Positions 32,360 to 41,127 of a DNA stretch of 59,202 bases are shown here, piece after piece. Position numbers and translations under genes: made by a program. The stretch comes from AC-32 sp038237925 (GTDB lineage: Bacteria > Actinomycetota > Thermoleophilia > Gaiellales > Gaiellaceae), in assembly GCA_038237925.1 (NCBI GenBank), contig JBBRYF010000013.1, positions 1 through 59,202 on the forward strand. The letters are read 5' to 3'. Numbering within the stretch: the stretch's first letter is position 1; every line of letters begins with the position of its first letter. Under the pieces are notes generated by a model, which saw nothing but the letters and a program-made list of their open reading frames with translations, did no database searches and was not told the origin of the DNA.

Positions 32360-33373
32360 GTGGCGAGGAACGGGATCCGTGCGGCCGCGGCGGCCGTTCT
32401 CGTGCTCGCCGCGAGCGGTTGCCTGGGCGGGAAGAGCGCAGCGCCGCCCGAGCGCCACCTCGTCTACGTCAAGGAGACCGCCGGCCACGCGGTGATCTGG
32501 ATCGCCCACGCCGACGGCAGCGGCGCGCGGAAGCTCGCGCGCGGCCGCACCGCGATCCTCACGCCGGACGGCCGCACCGTCGCGATCGGCCGCTCCAAGG
32601 GGATCTTCCTCATCTCGAGCCACGGCGGCCATGAGCGCCGGCTGACGGCGCGCCACCTGCGCCCGCAGGCGTGGTCACCGGACGGTAAGACGCTCGTCGC
32701 GACGGCCTCGACGGCGCGGGCGGTCTACGCGCTCGTCGCCCTCGATCGGGCTACCGGCCGCTCACACGTGCTTGCGCGTGGCTCGCTCTACGGCTTCAGC
32801 TTCGGGCCGAAGGGCAACGAGCTCGTCTACTCGCGCGCACCGGAGCCGACTTTCGAGGGGATCTGCGGTGACCAGTTCGACCTCTACACGACCGGCGTGA
32901 CCGGCGGGAAGACGGAGCGGGTGACGCACGATGGCCTGAGCGCCTTCCCGGCCTGGGGCGACGCGGGTATCGCCTTCACGCACTTCCCGTCCAGCGGCGA
33001 CCCCTCCGACTGCAGCGCGAACGGCGTCTGGACGATGAACCCCGACGGCTCGAACGTGCGGGTCGTGATCGCCCGCGCGCCCGACGAAATCACGCTGGCC
33101 GGGTACTACGGCTTCCAGCCGCTCGCGTGGCTGGACAAGGAGCACGTGCTCGTCGGCCTACGTACCGACTCCGGGACCGAGGGCACGGTGCTCGACGTCA
33201 AGACCGGCAAGCTCCGCCGGCTCGGCGAATACGCCGACCTGGCCTCGAGCGATGGCCGCTACTCGGTCGGCAGCGGCGGCGACCAGAGCCTGATCCTCTC
33301 GATGCTGCGCCTCAGCGACGGCCACCGCGTTTTGCTGCGGAAGGACGCCTGCTGCCCTAGCTGGACCCGCTGA
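32360..33373 (+). CDS. Secreted lipoprotein with TolB/WD40-like beta-propeller repeats
   Basis: A 337-residue protein with a lipoprotein signal (lipobox LAASGC, Cys near residue 20) and repeated PD40/TolB-type motifs such as IWIAHADGSGARKLA, PQAWSPDGKTLVATAS, GVWTMNPDGSNVRVV and the DG pair in each blade. It is probably a surface beta-propeller for binding; no enzyme motif is visible. GTG at 32360 lies eight bases after CATCAT. Divergent from mfd and followed by the MFS gene on the same strand. This pair separates mfd from pth, which are closer in related genomes. Confidence 0.82.
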   Translation: MARNGIRAAAAAVLVLAASGCLGGKSAAPPERHLVYVKETAGHAVIWIAHADGSGARKLARGRTAILTPDGRTVAIGRSKGIFLISSHGGHERRLTARHLRPQAWSPDGKTLVATASTARAVYALVALDRATGRSHVLARGSLYGFSFGPKGNELVYSRAPEPTFEGICGDQFDLYTTGVTGGKTERVTHDGLSAFPAWGDAGIAFTHFPSSGDPSDCSANGVWTMNPDGSNVRVVIARAPDEITLAGYYGFQPLAWLDKEHVLVGLRTDSGTEGTVLDVKTGKLRRLGEYADLASSDGRYSVGSGGDQSLILSMLRLSDGHRVLLRKDACCPSWTR

Positions 33374-33442
33374 GCTGTCGCTCTCGGCCGCGTAGCCGCA
33401 CGCATCCACCCCGCGTGAACGAGGGCTCGCGAGCTGCCTGAG

Positions 33443-33454
33443 TACGCTCCGGCG
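33443..33454 (+). promoter_or_regulatory. -10 element of the MFS gene
   Basis: TACGCT (33443-33448) ends six bases before the GTG start; no Shine-Dalgarno. Probable leaderless promoter. Confidence 0.45.
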
Positions 33455-34690
33455 GTGCTGCAAGGACGCTTAGGGCCGCTCGCCGAGCGGCAGTTCCGGT
33501 TGCTTTGGCTCGGGCAGACCGGTTCGTCCGTCGGCGACTCTCTGATCCCGGTTGCCCTCGCCTTCACCGTCTTGCGAATCGGCGGCGGCGCGACGGGTCT
33601 CGGGGCGGTGCTCGCCGCCTACACGCTCGGCCGCGCCTCGTTCGTCGTCGTCGGCGGCGTGTGGGCCGATCGGCTGCCTCGGCGCGCGGTGATGATCACC
33701 GCCGATCTCGTCCGGATGGGCACGCAGGCGGCCACGGCAGCGCTCCTCTTCGGACATACCTTGCACGTCTGGGAGCTGGCCGTTCTTCAGGCGGCCGCGG
33801 GCGCGGCCGGGGGCTTCTTCGCTCCCGCCTCGACCGCGCTCGTGCCGCAGGCCGTCAGCCCCATGCGGCTGCAGCAAGCGAATGCCCTCCTCTCGCTCTC
33901 GCGAAGCGCCAGCAACATCGTCGGCCCGGCGACCGCCGGCGCGATCGTCGCGGCCGCCGGGCCGGCCTGGGTCTTCGCGATCGACTCAGGCAGCTTCCTG
34001 TTCAGTGTGAGTTTCCTTGCCGTCTTGCGGGTTGAGCAGCACGCGCTCCCAGCCGCGCAGCGCTTTTGGCGAGATCTCGCCGACGGCTGGCACGAGGTGC
34101 GACGCCACCGCTGGCTCACAGCCGGCTTCCTCGGATTCGCGCTCGGGAACGTCGGCATCGGCATGTTCTTCGTGCTTGGTCCAGTCGTGGCGCGCGAGCA
34201 CCTGGGCGGCGCGCAGGCCTGGGGCCTGATCCTGGCGGCCGGCGCAGTAGGAGGTGTCGTGGGCGGGATGCTCGGCTACCGGTTCAAGCCCAGGCATCTC
34301 GTGGCAGTGGCTTTCGCCGTCTGGTCGGTCGGCGCGGCGCCTGCTCTCGCACTGGTGCCGCCGCTGCCGTTGACGGCGATCATGGTCGCCACCGGTGTCT
34401 TGAGCGTGGCGGTCATCCTCGGCAACACACTCTGGGAGACGGCCTTGCAGCAGGAGGTTCGACCCGAGCGGCTTGCCCGGGTCGGGTCGATCGATTTGCT
34501 GCTCTCGCTCTGCCTGATGCCGGCCGGTCAGGCGCTCGCGGGGCCGCTGGCCGGCGCACTCGGCGTTCGCGGGACGCTCCTGCTGGCGGCAGCACTGCTT
34601 TCGGTGCCGAACCTGTGCGTACTCGCGTTCGTACGCGAGGTGCGGAAGATTCGGCGGGCAGAGATGCCGGACGCGGCGCTCGCTAGTTGA
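33455..34690 (+). CDS. MFS transporter (EntS/MFS_3-like)
   Basis: A 411-residue major facilitator with about twelve membrane helices. The start FRLLWLGQTGSSVGDSLIPVAL and the loop WADRLPRRAVMITADLVRMG match the enterobactin-exporter-like MFS_3 family, usually drug or siderophore efflux. Substrate unknown; no siderophore genes are nearby. GTG at 33455 begins the conserved N terminus and lies six bases after TACGCT. The 3' end overlaps the convergent pth by eight bases. Confidence 0.9.
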   Translation: MLQGRLGPLAERQFRLLWLGQTGSSVGDSLIPVALAFTVLRIGGGATGLGAVLAAYTLGRASFVVVGGVWADRLPRRAVMITADLVRMGTQAATAALLFGHTLHVWELAVLQAAAGAAGGFFAPASTALVPQAVSPMRLQQANALLSLSRSASNIVGPATAGAIVAAAGPAWVFAIDSGSFLFSVSFLAVLRVEQHALPAAQRFWRDLADGWHEVRRHRWLTAGFLGFALGNVGIGMFFVLGPVVAREHLGGAQAWGLILAAGAVGGVVGGMLGYRFKPRHLVAVAFAVWSVGAAPALALVPPLPLTAIMVATGVLSVAVILGNTLWETALQQEVRPERLARVGSIDLLLSLCLMPAGQALAGPLAGALGVRGTLLLAAALLSVPNLCVLAFVREVRKIRRAEMPDAALAS

Positions 34691-35276
34691 AGCGCTGCTG
34701 AGCGGTCTCTAGGCCGTCGCGCGCGATCGTCTCGACCGCCTCGGCGGCGCGCGAGACCAGCGCGTCGACGTCGTCCTCGGGAGCAAACGGCGAGAGCACC
34801 CAGTCGGCGACCGAGCGCCGGTCGCCGCGGCCCGGGCGGCCGACGCCGATGCGCAGGCGCAGGAAGTCCTGCGAGCCGAGGTGCTGCGCGAGCGAGCGCA
34901 GCCCGTTGTGCCCGGCGAGGCCTCCCCCGGCCCGCACTTGCAGCCGCGCCGCATCGAGGTCGACGTCGTCGTGGACGACAAGCACGTGCTCCGGCTCGAC
35001 CTTGAAGAAGCGCGCCGCATCACCGACGGGGCGGCCGGAGTCGTTCATGTAGGTCTCCGGCTTCAGCAGCGCGAGCCGCAAAGCCCCCACCCGCACCTCC
35101 GCGAGCGAGCCCGAGAACTTCGACCGCCACGAGCCGTCGTGCCGTCTCGCAAGCTCGTCGAGAACGAGCCAGCCCGCGTTGTGCCGCGTGCGCTCGTACT
35201 CGCGGCCAGGGTTGCCGAGGCCCGCGACGAGCAGGTCCAGCGTCGAGGCGCTCTCGCCCCGACGAAAGAGGCGCAT
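34683..35276 (-). CDS. pth: Peptidyl-tRNA hydrolase
   Basis: A 197-residue enzyme that recycles peptidyl-tRNA. Family motifs are GLGNPGREYERTRHNAGW (catalytic His in RHNAG), LLKPETYMNDSG, VVHDDVDLD (catalytic Asp) and GGGLAGHNGLRSL. ATG at 35276 lies three bases after the rplY stop; the pair rplY-pth is a conserved actinobacterial operon. Slightly extended N terminus (about 12 residues). Confidence 0.96.
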   Translation of the reverse strand: MRLFRRGESASTLDLLVAGLGNPGREYERTRHNAGWLVLDELARRHDGSWRSKFSGSLAEVRVGALRLALLKPETYMNDSGRPVGDAARFFKVEPEHVLVVHDDVDLDAARLQVRAGGGLAGHNGLRSLAQHLGSQDFLRLRIGVGRPGRGDRRSVADWVLSPFAPEDDVDALVSRAAEAVETIARDGLETAQQRFN

Positions 35277-35279
35277 GGG

Positions 35280-36026
35280 CTACCCCTCGGTCGTGCCGGA
35301 CTCGCCGTCGGAGCCCGTGTCGGCATCGTCGCCCGACTCCGACTCGCCCTCGGCGCCTTCGGCGCCTTCCTCGCCCTCGGGCACCTCGCCCTCGGCCAGC
35401 TCGCCCTCTTCGCCTTCCTCGCCCTCGACCTCTTCGAGCTCGGGCTCGACGAACCGCGTCGGCATCGTCACCGTCGCGAGCACCGTCTCCTCCGGGTCGT
35501 CGAGATACGTCATGCCCTCCCCAGGCGGGCCGAGGTCGACGAGGCGCAGCGTGTCGCCGATCGCCATGTGGGTGACGTCGAGCTCGAGATGCTCGGGAAT
35601 CTCCATCGGCAGGGCCTCGACAGTGATCTCGCGGCTGACCTGCGAGAGCACGCCGCCCTCGGTCACGCCTTCCGGCTCGCCGACGAGCTCGACCACCACG
35701 CGCGCCTGGATCGGCTGGTCGAGGCGCACCTCCTGCAGGTCGACGTGGATGATCCCGCCCTTGACCGGGTGCTGCTGATACTCCTTGAGGATCGACGGGT
35801 GGGTCGTCTTCTGGCCCTCGAGCGTCACGTCGAGAATCGCGTGCAGCCCCTGGCCGCCGGTGAGCACGCGGCGGAGCTCCCGCTCGGCGATGGAGATCGG
35901 GTGGGGATCCTTCCCGCGCCCGTAGAGGACGCCCGGGATCAATCCTTCCTTGCGCAAGCGGCGCGACTCCGCGGAACCGCGGCTGTCTCGCTCTTGCACC
36001 TGAAGCTTCACTCGTTCGCCGGCCAT
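35280..36026 (-). CDS. rplY: 50S ribosomal protein L25 (CTC form)
   Basis: A 248-residue L25/CTC protein that binds 5S rRNA. The N-terminal RNA-binding domain (about 1-95) has SRRLRKEGLIPGVLYG and HPVKGGIIHVDLQEVRLD; the TL5 C-terminal domain covers about 98-190. A highly acidic Glu/Gly tail of about 55 residues follows (GEEGEEGE runs), typical of actinobacterial CTC but long. ATG at 36026. Co-transcribed with pth. Confidence 0.95.
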   Translation of the reverse strand: MAGERVKLQVQERDSRGSAESRRLRKEGLIPGVLYGRGKDPHPISIAERELRRVLTGGQGLHAILDVTLEGQKTTHPSILKEYQQHPVKGGIIHVDLQEVRLDQPIQARVVVELVGEPEGVTEGGVLSQVSREITVEALPMEIPEHLELDVTHMAIGDTLRLVDLGPPGEGMTYLDDPEETVLATVTMPTRFVEPELEEVEGEEGEEGELAEGEVPEGEEGAEGAEGESESGDDADTGSDGESGTTEG

Positions 36027-36054
36027 CGGCGGCGCAGTGTACCGGAGCTCGGAA

Positions 36055-36747
36055 TCAGCGCCGTTGCAGGATCTCTTCGATCGCGCACGTCGCCAGCGCG
36101 ACCGTCGCGATCGCCGCCGCCCCGATCACCTGCTCGTGCCGCGCCGTCAGCGGTAACGCGTCCAGTGTGCGGTCGAGGTGGTCTCGGTGACCGGGATCGA
36201 GCTCGCCGTGCTCGGAGAACGTGCGGAAGGCCGCGTGCGGGAAGCCGGTCCGCCTGACCAGTGTGGCGATGAGCTCGTCGCTCGGCGGGTAGCCCTCCAT
36301 CAGGCCCACGTAGCCGAGGAACGCGATCGGATCGTGGTGGAGGATCCAGTAGTACTGCGCCCCGACGAGGCTCGCCACCGCCGGCGACGGCATTTGCTCC
36401 AGGACCGCGTCGCGCCCGATCCCGAGCAGCTCGAGATCGTCGAGCAGGGTCTCGTCATGGCCGAGCTCCTCGTCGACGTGGAGCTCGAGGTAGTCCGCGA
36501 GCCCCGGGGCGACCGGGTCGGAGTTCCCGAGGGCGCGGCTCTGCTCGAGCGCGGCGCGGGTAAGCGGCACCGTTGCCCTGATGATCTGGTGCTGGACGAC
36601 CAGGTACTCGGGCCAGAGCTCGGCCACGCGCGGGTGCAGCACGAGCCGCGAGCAGGCGTCCGAGAATGGCCCGACGACCAGCTCGAGCTTGCGCCGAAAA
36701 CGAACGCTCGCGCGTGCCGGCGGCGTGGAGTGCAGCGTCTCCGTCAG
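36055..36747 (-). CDS. Heme-oxygenase-like diiron protein (iron-containing redox enzyme family)
   Basis: A 230-residue all-helical protein of the TENA/CADD heme-oxygenase-like superfamily. Candidate metal ligands are in LHVDEELGHDE, the motif LMEGYPP, and FSEHGELDPGHRDHLD. Relatives carry out diiron oxidations such as N-oxygenation, decarboxylation or C-C cleavage. CTG at 36747 is chosen: it overlaps the upstream stop as CTGA and restores an N-terminal helix (RFRRKLELVVGPFSDACSRL) that family members have. The next start, GTG at 36642, would remove it. Translational coupling with the 69-residue gene suggests they act together. Confidence 0.8.
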   Translation of the reverse strand: MTETLHSTPPARASVRFRRKLELVVGPFSDACSRLVLHPRVAELWPEYLVVQHQIIRATVPLTRAALEQSRALGNSDPVAPGLADYLELHVDEELGHDETLLDDLELLGIGRDAVLEQMPSPAVASLVGAQYYWILHHDPIAFLGYVGLMEGYPPSDELIATLVRRTGFPHAAFRTFSEHGELDPGHRDHLDRTLDALPLTARHEQVIGAAAIATVALATCAIEEILQRR

Positions 36748-36953
36748 TGGAGCGCGAACGCCTTGAGGTGCTGCTCGCAGTCGCCGAGGGCCGCACCCAA
36801 GCGGTCGAGCACCTCGATCTCCTCCGGCGAGAGCGAGACGATCGCGTCATAGGCGCGCTCGGGGAGGTCGTCGAGGGCTCTGTGGGCGAGGTACTGCGCG
36901 ACGTGATCCGGGATGTGGCGGCGGTGGTGGCCCGCGCCATGTGATTCCTGCAT
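36744..36953 (-). CDS. Small His-rich protein (69 residues) coupled to the diiron protein
   Basis: A 69-residue protein with a His-rich N terminus (SHGAGHHRRHIPDH) and an acidic-helical centre (SLSPEEIEVLDRLGAAL), one Cys near residue 59 and the end KAFALH. I do not recognise a family. It may be a substrate or accessory peptide of the diiron protein encoded next, or simply a small regulator. ATG at 36953 has GAAGGAAGG four bases upstream, and a consensus sigma-A promoter lies just before it. The high-quality promoter and coupling argue that it is real. Confidence 0.7.
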   Translation of the reverse strand: MQESHGAGHHRRHIPDHVAQYLAHRALDDLPERAYDAIVSLSPEEIEVLDRLGAALGDCEQHLKAFALH

Positions 36954-36980
36954 GGGGCCTTCCTTCGGTCGACGCGCCCG

Positions 36981-37009
36981 AATATCCAGGTCAGTCGGCG
37001 CCGTGTCAA
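36981..37009 (-). promoter_or_regulatory. Near-consensus housekeeping promoter of the 69-residue/diiron operon
   Basis: TTGACA (37009-37004), exactly 17 bases, then GATATT (36986-36981). A start near 36975 gives a leader of about 20 bases containing the Shine-Dalgarno. The -35 overlaps the last codons of the cyclase gene. It is the best -35/-10 pair I found in the window. Confidence 0.8.
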
Positions 37010-39822
37010 GCCGGAGCGTCCGCTGCAGCACGCCGCGCTCGCGCGAGCGAGGTGAGATTGCCCTTGCGTTCGAAGTGATCCGCGGCGTCGAGGGCGGCTG
37101 TCCGCGCCGCGTCGACCCGCCCGGCGACGGCCAGCACCTCGGCGAGGTCGAGCAGCGCGTCGGCCTGGGTGTTGAGCAGGTCGGTCCGCCCCGCCAGCTC
37201 CACAGCCTCCCGGGCCGCGGCCTCGGCCGCGGAGGTTTCGCCCCGTCGCGCGAGCACTTTCGCGCGCGCGCTCCGCCAGAGCACCTGCGAGAAGACGTCC
37301 TCGGGCGCCGCGGCATCCTCGCCGGCACGTCGGAAGTGCTCCGCCTCCTCGTACTCGCCCTGGGCACAGAGCGCATGCGCGAGCAGCCCGGCGATCGTCG
37401 AGCGGAAGCTCCGCTCCCCCATCTCGGCGAAGGTCTCGTAGCTCTGCCGTAGCGTCGCGACGGCGGCTGCGGGGTTACCCGCGAGCATCTCGACGAAGAA
37501 CGCCTCCTGGCCCGCATTCGCAGCCCAGACCCTGAGACCGAGCTCCTCGAGTGCGCGCCTGCCGTCGGCCAGGAGTTCCCGCGCGAGCTCGAAGTCGCCG
37601 CGCATCGCCTCGAGCACTGCGCGCTCGCAGCAGCAGAAGGCCCGCGTGGCGGGCTCCCCCGCCGCGCCGTCGTGGATCTCCACGCAGCGCGCGATCCCCT
37701 CAGGGACGGGCAGCGGGCCGAAGACCGCGCCCGTCAGCAGCCAGCTGATGCTCTCTGTCCGCTCCGCCGGATAGCCGCCGCGCTCGGCGAAGCGCAGCGC
37801 CTCGCGCCACGCGCGCTCGCCGGCGCTGATGCAGCCGAAGACGCTACCTTCCAGGCGCCCTTGCAAGTTCCAGGCCTGTGCGAGGCTGAAGTCGTCGCCG
37901 AGCTCCTCGCACGCGCGCAGAGTTTCCCGGACCTCGTCGGCGAGCCCCTCGCTCCGCCCCCGCAGGAGACGCAGCGTGCAGAGGCCCAGCAAGGCGCGCG
38001 CCGGACGCCTGCCGGCGAGCGCGATCGCGTCCTCGAGCGCGCCGCTGCCCCCGGCGATGTGCCCGCGCGTAGCCCAGAAGCCCCAGAGTGCGGTCGCGAG
38101 TCGCAGCATCGACTCCCCATCGCCGGTCTCGCGGGCCCGGTCGAGGGCCACCCGCAGATTCGCGTTCTCGGCGTCGAGCTGAGCGAAGAGCGACGCTTGG
38201 TCTCCGGTTCGCGACTCGAGGTCGACGTGCTCGGCGAGCGCGAGGAACCACTCGCCGTGCCGGCGCCGTGTCTCCGTGAGGGTGTCCGCTTCGGCGAGCA
38301 GTTCGAGCGCGTATTCCCTGATCGTCTCGAGCATCCAGAAGCGCGGCTCCCCGTCTGTGTCCGGACGCTGGCGCAGCAGGCTCTTCTCGACGAGCGAATG
38401 CAGGCCGTCGAGGACGTCGATCCCGGGGGTCTCGCACAGCGCCTCGGCCGCGTCGAGCCGGCAGCCGCCGACGAAGACGCCGAGCTGGGCGAACAGCGTT
38501 CGCTCGGACTCCGGCAGCAGCTCGTAACTCCACTCGACCGTCGCGCGCAGCGTCCGCTGGCGCTCGTCGAGGTCCTGCGCGCCGCCGGTGAGCAGCTTCA
38601 GCCGCTGGTCGAGCCGCCGCAGGAGCGCGGCCGGCGGCAGGCTGCGGATCCGCGGCGCCGCGAGCTCGATCGCGAGCGGCAGGCCATCGAGCCGTCGGCA
38701 GATCTCCGCGATGGTCTGCTCGTTCTCGTCGTTGACCGAGAACTCCAGCGCGGCCGCGCGGGCGCGGTCCGCGAACAGCCGCACCGACTCCGGCAACTCG
38801 AGCGGCGGGACCGGATAGGTGCGCTCGCCCGAGAGATGGAGCGGCGTCCTGCTCGTCACCAGGAGCTTCAGCCCCGGCGAGCTCGCCAGCAGGCCGGCCA
38901 CAGCTGGTGCGGCGGCGAGCACCTGCTCGAAGTTGTCGAGAACGAGCAGCTGCTCCTTCTCGGAGAGGTAGTGGCCCAGAGTCTCGAGCGCCGTCTCTCC
39001 GGGCTGCTCGCGCAGGCCGAGTGTCCGCGCGATCGTCGGCACGACCAGCTCCCAGTCGCGCACGGGGGCGAGGGAGACGAAGAAGACGCCGTTCGCGAAC
39101 TCCTCGACGACGTCCGCCGCCAGCTGCAGCGCCAGGCGCGTCTTGCCCGCGCCGCCGGTGCCGGTCAGCGTCAGCACGCGGAGCCCTTTCGCCGCGAGCA
39201 GCGCCGCCGCCTCGCCGAGCTCGCGCTCTCGGCCGATCAGCTCATTCGGCTGGACCGGCAGGTTCGTCGGGCGGTTGTCGAGCGTCCTCAGCGGCGGGAA
39301 GTCGGTCGGCACCTCGCCGAGCTCGAGCTGGTAGAGCCGCTGCGGACGCGAGAGGTCCTTGAGCCGGTGCTCGCCGAGGTCGCGGAGCCGCGTGCTGTCG
39401 TCGAGCAGCGCGCGGCTCGCCTCCGAGACGAGCACCTGCCCGCCGTGGCCGGCCGCCATCACCCGCGCCGCGTGATGGACGTCGAGCCCGACGTAGCGCC
39501 CATCGACCGCGCGCGGCTCACCGGTATGGAGCCCCATCCGCACGCGGACCTCGTGGTCGTCCGGCCACTCGTGCCCGCTCAGCGCGCGCTGCGCCTCCGC
39601 GGCGGCCGCGACCGCGTCCTTCGCCGAGGCGAACGCGACGAAGAAGGCGTCGCCTTCGCGGTCGAGGACGACGCCGCCGTGCCGCTCGAACGCGTCGTCC
39701 AGCAGCCGCCGGTGCTCCGCCAGCAGGTCCACGTAGGCCCCACCCGCCCGCTGCAGGAGGCGCGTCGAGCCCTCGATGTCGCTGAAGAGCAGGGTGACCG
39801 TGCCGGTCGGAAGCTCGGCCAT
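37006..39822 (-). CDS. Class III cyclase - AAA/NB-ARC-like ATPase - TPR regulator
   Basis: A 938-residue cytoplasmic protein. The adenylate/guanylate cyclase domain (about 1-165) has metal residues Asp15 in FSDIEGST and Asp58 in LDREGDAF, and the transition-state Arg120 in DVHHAARV, where the usual Asn is replaced by His. An STAND-type ATPase follows from about 195 with Walker A GTGGAGKT (221-228), LLVLDNFEQV and LLVTSRTPL. The C-terminal half is TPR-like. Many actinobacterial cyclase-ATPase fusions of this kind are known, some with LuxR HTH, which is absent here. ATG at 39822. Ligand and output unknown. Confidence 0.92.
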   Translation of the reverse strand: MAELPTGTVTLLFSDIEGSTRLLQRAGGAYVDLLAEHRRLLDDAFERHGGVVLDREGDAFFVAFASAKDAVAAAAEAQRALSGHEWPDDHEVRVRMGLHTGEPRAVDGRYVGLDVHHAARVMAAGHGGQVLVSEASRALLDDSTRLRDLGEHRLKDLSRPQRLYQLELGEVPTDFPPLRTLDNRPTNLPVQPNELIGRERELGEAAALLAAKGLRVLTLTGTGGAGKTRLALQLAADVVEEFANGVFFVSLAPVRDWELVVPTIARTLGLREQPGETALETLGHYLSEKEQLLVLDNFEQVLAAAPAVAGLLASSPGLKLLVTSRTPLHLSGERTYPVPPLELPESVRLFADRARAAALEFSVNDENEQTIAEICRRLDGLPLAIELAAPRIRSLPPAALLRRLDQRLKLLTGGAQDLDERQRTLRATVEWSYELLPESERTLFAQLGVFVGGCRLDAAEALCETPGIDVLDGLHSLVEKSLLRQRPDTDGEPRFWMLETIREYALELLAEADTLTETRRRHGEWFLALAEHVDLESRTGDQASLFAQLDAENANLRVALDRARETGDGESMLRLATALWGFWATRGHIAGGSGALEDAIALAGRRPARALLGLCTLRLLRGRSEGLADEVRETLRACEELGDDFSLAQAWNLQGRLEGSVFGCISAGERAWREALRFAERGGYPAERTESISWLLTGAVFGPLPVPEGIARCVEIHDGAAGEPATRAFCCCERAVLEAMRGDFELARELLADGRRALEELGLRVWAANAGQEAFFVEMLAGNPAAAVATLRQSYETFAEMGERSFRSTIAGLLAHALCAQGEYEEAEHFRRAGEDAAAPEDVFSQVLWRSARAKVLARRGETSAAEAAAREAVELAGRTDLLNTQADALLDLAEVLAVAGRVDAARTAALDAADHFERKGNLTSLARARRAAADAPA

Positions 39823-39860
39823 GGCCCTACAACTATGGCGCGCCGCCGCGCGCCTGTGGG

Positions 39861-40037
39861 CTACGTCCGCTTGATCGTGATCAGATCCAGCAGCAGCAGC
39901 GGCCAGAGCAGGATCGCCAGGATCGCCGCGACCACCGCGTGCACGCCGTGGACGTGCTGGAAGTAGTGCCGCTCCGCCGCGATGGCAACGCCGATGCCGA
40001 GATATATGAGCACGAACAGCGGGGGAAACCTGCGCAT
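39861..40037 (-). CDS. Small two-helix membrane protein (58 residues)
   Basis: A 58-residue frame from ATG 40037 to TAG 39861. It has two hydrophobic segments, FPPLFVLIYLGIGVAIAA (4-21) and VVAAILAILLWPLLLL (35-50), separated by a His-rich loop (ERHYFQHVHGVH) and ended by DLITIKRT. No family recognised; the compact two-helix pattern with a basic end looks like a real membrane protein. It lies between prs and the cyclase gene. Confidence 0.6.
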   Translation of the reverse strand: MRRFPPLFVLIYLGIGVAIAAERHYFQHVHGVHAVVAAILAILLWPLLLLDLITIKRT

Positions 40038-40080
40038 GGGAAACCGTTACCCGCGGCCCGGGCGACTCAACCCCCGCGCG

Positions 40081-41127
40081 CTAGAAGAGCTGGTTCTCAC
40101 CCGCGAAGATCGCGGAGACTGAGTCGTCGGCGAAGACGTTCAGAATCGTCTCGGCGAGCAGGCCCGAGACGGGCAGGACGTCGATCTTGTCCGGGCGGTT
40201 GACCGGATCGATCGGAACGGTGTTCGTGACCGCGACCTGCTTGATCTTGCTCGCGGCGACCTTCTCGAACGCGTTCCCCGGGAAGAGCCCGTGCGTCGCG
40301 CAGGCGTAGACCTCGGTCGCACCCGCTTCCAGCAGGGCGTCCGCGCCGGCGATCAGGGTGCCGCCGGTGACGACGATGTCGTCGCTCATGATCGCGACCT
40401 TGCCCTCGACCCGGCCGATCACCTCCGTGACCGAGGCCTCGTCGTGGCCGGGCCGCGTCTTGTTCAGGATCGCGAGGTCGCCTTCGAGCATCTGGCCGAA
40501 CCGGCGCGCCATCTTGGCGCGGCCCGGATCCGGCGAGACGGCCACGATCCCATCACCCTGGAGGCCCTTGTCGCGGTAGTACTGCGCGAAGAGCTGGAGC
40601 GCGGTCATGTGGTCGACGGGGATTGTGAAGAAGCCCTGGATCTGGCCCGCGTGCAGGTCCATCGTCACCACGCGGTCGGCGCCTGCGCTCTCGAGCGCGT
40701 CGGCGACGAGCTTCGCGGTGATCGGCTCGCGCGGCGCCGACTTCTTGTCCTGGCGCGAGTACGGAAACCACGGGACGACCGCCGTGATCCGCTTCGCCGA
40801 GGCGAGCTTCGCGGCCTGGATCATGATCAGCAGCTCGACGAGGTGGTCGTTCACCGGCTGGTTCCCGGACTGGACGATGAAGACGTCGGCGCCGCGGATC
40901 GAGTCGAGATAGCGAACGTAGGTCTCGCCGTTCGCGAAGGTCTTCAGCTTCACCTCGCCGAGGTGGATGCCGAGCTTCTCCGAGATCTGCTCCGCGAGCT
41001 CCGGGTTCGAGCGACCCGAGAAGAGCATCAGGCGCTTCTGAGGCCCGCGCTCGATCCAGGGCGTGCGATCCGTCACCGGCAGCACCGGCTCGACGGTTTC
41101 GAGCCCGGGCAGCGTCGCCTCACTCAT
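40081..41127 (-). CDS. prs: Ribose-phosphate pyrophosphokinase
   Basis: A 348-residue PRPP synthase, converting ribose 5-phosphate and ATP to PRPP. It shows LMLFSGRSNPELAEQI, the ATP loop VVPWFPYSRQDKKSAPREPITAKLVA, ribose-binding VAVSPDPGRAKMA and the PRPP motif IMSDDIVVTGGTL. The N terminus carries about 30 extra residues. ATG at 41127 overlaps the glmU stop as ATGA; glmU-prs is a conserved pair. Confidence 0.96.
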   Translation of the reverse strand: MSEATLPGLETVEPVLPVTDRTPWIERGPQKRLMLFSGRSNPELAEQISEKLGIHLGEVKLKTFANGETYVRYLDSIRGADVFIVQSGNQPVNDHLVELLIMIQAAKLASAKRITAVVPWFPYSRQDKKSAPREPITAKLVADALESAGADRVVTMDLHAGQIQGFFTIPVDHMTALQLFAQYYRDKGLQGDGIVAVSPDPGRAKMARRFGQMLEGDLAILNKTRPGHDEASVTEVIGRVEGKVAIMSDDIVVTGGTLIAGADALLEAGATEVYACATHGLFPGNAFEKVAASKIKQVAVTNTVPIDPVNRPDKIDVLPVSGLLAETILNVFADDSVSAIFAGENQLF

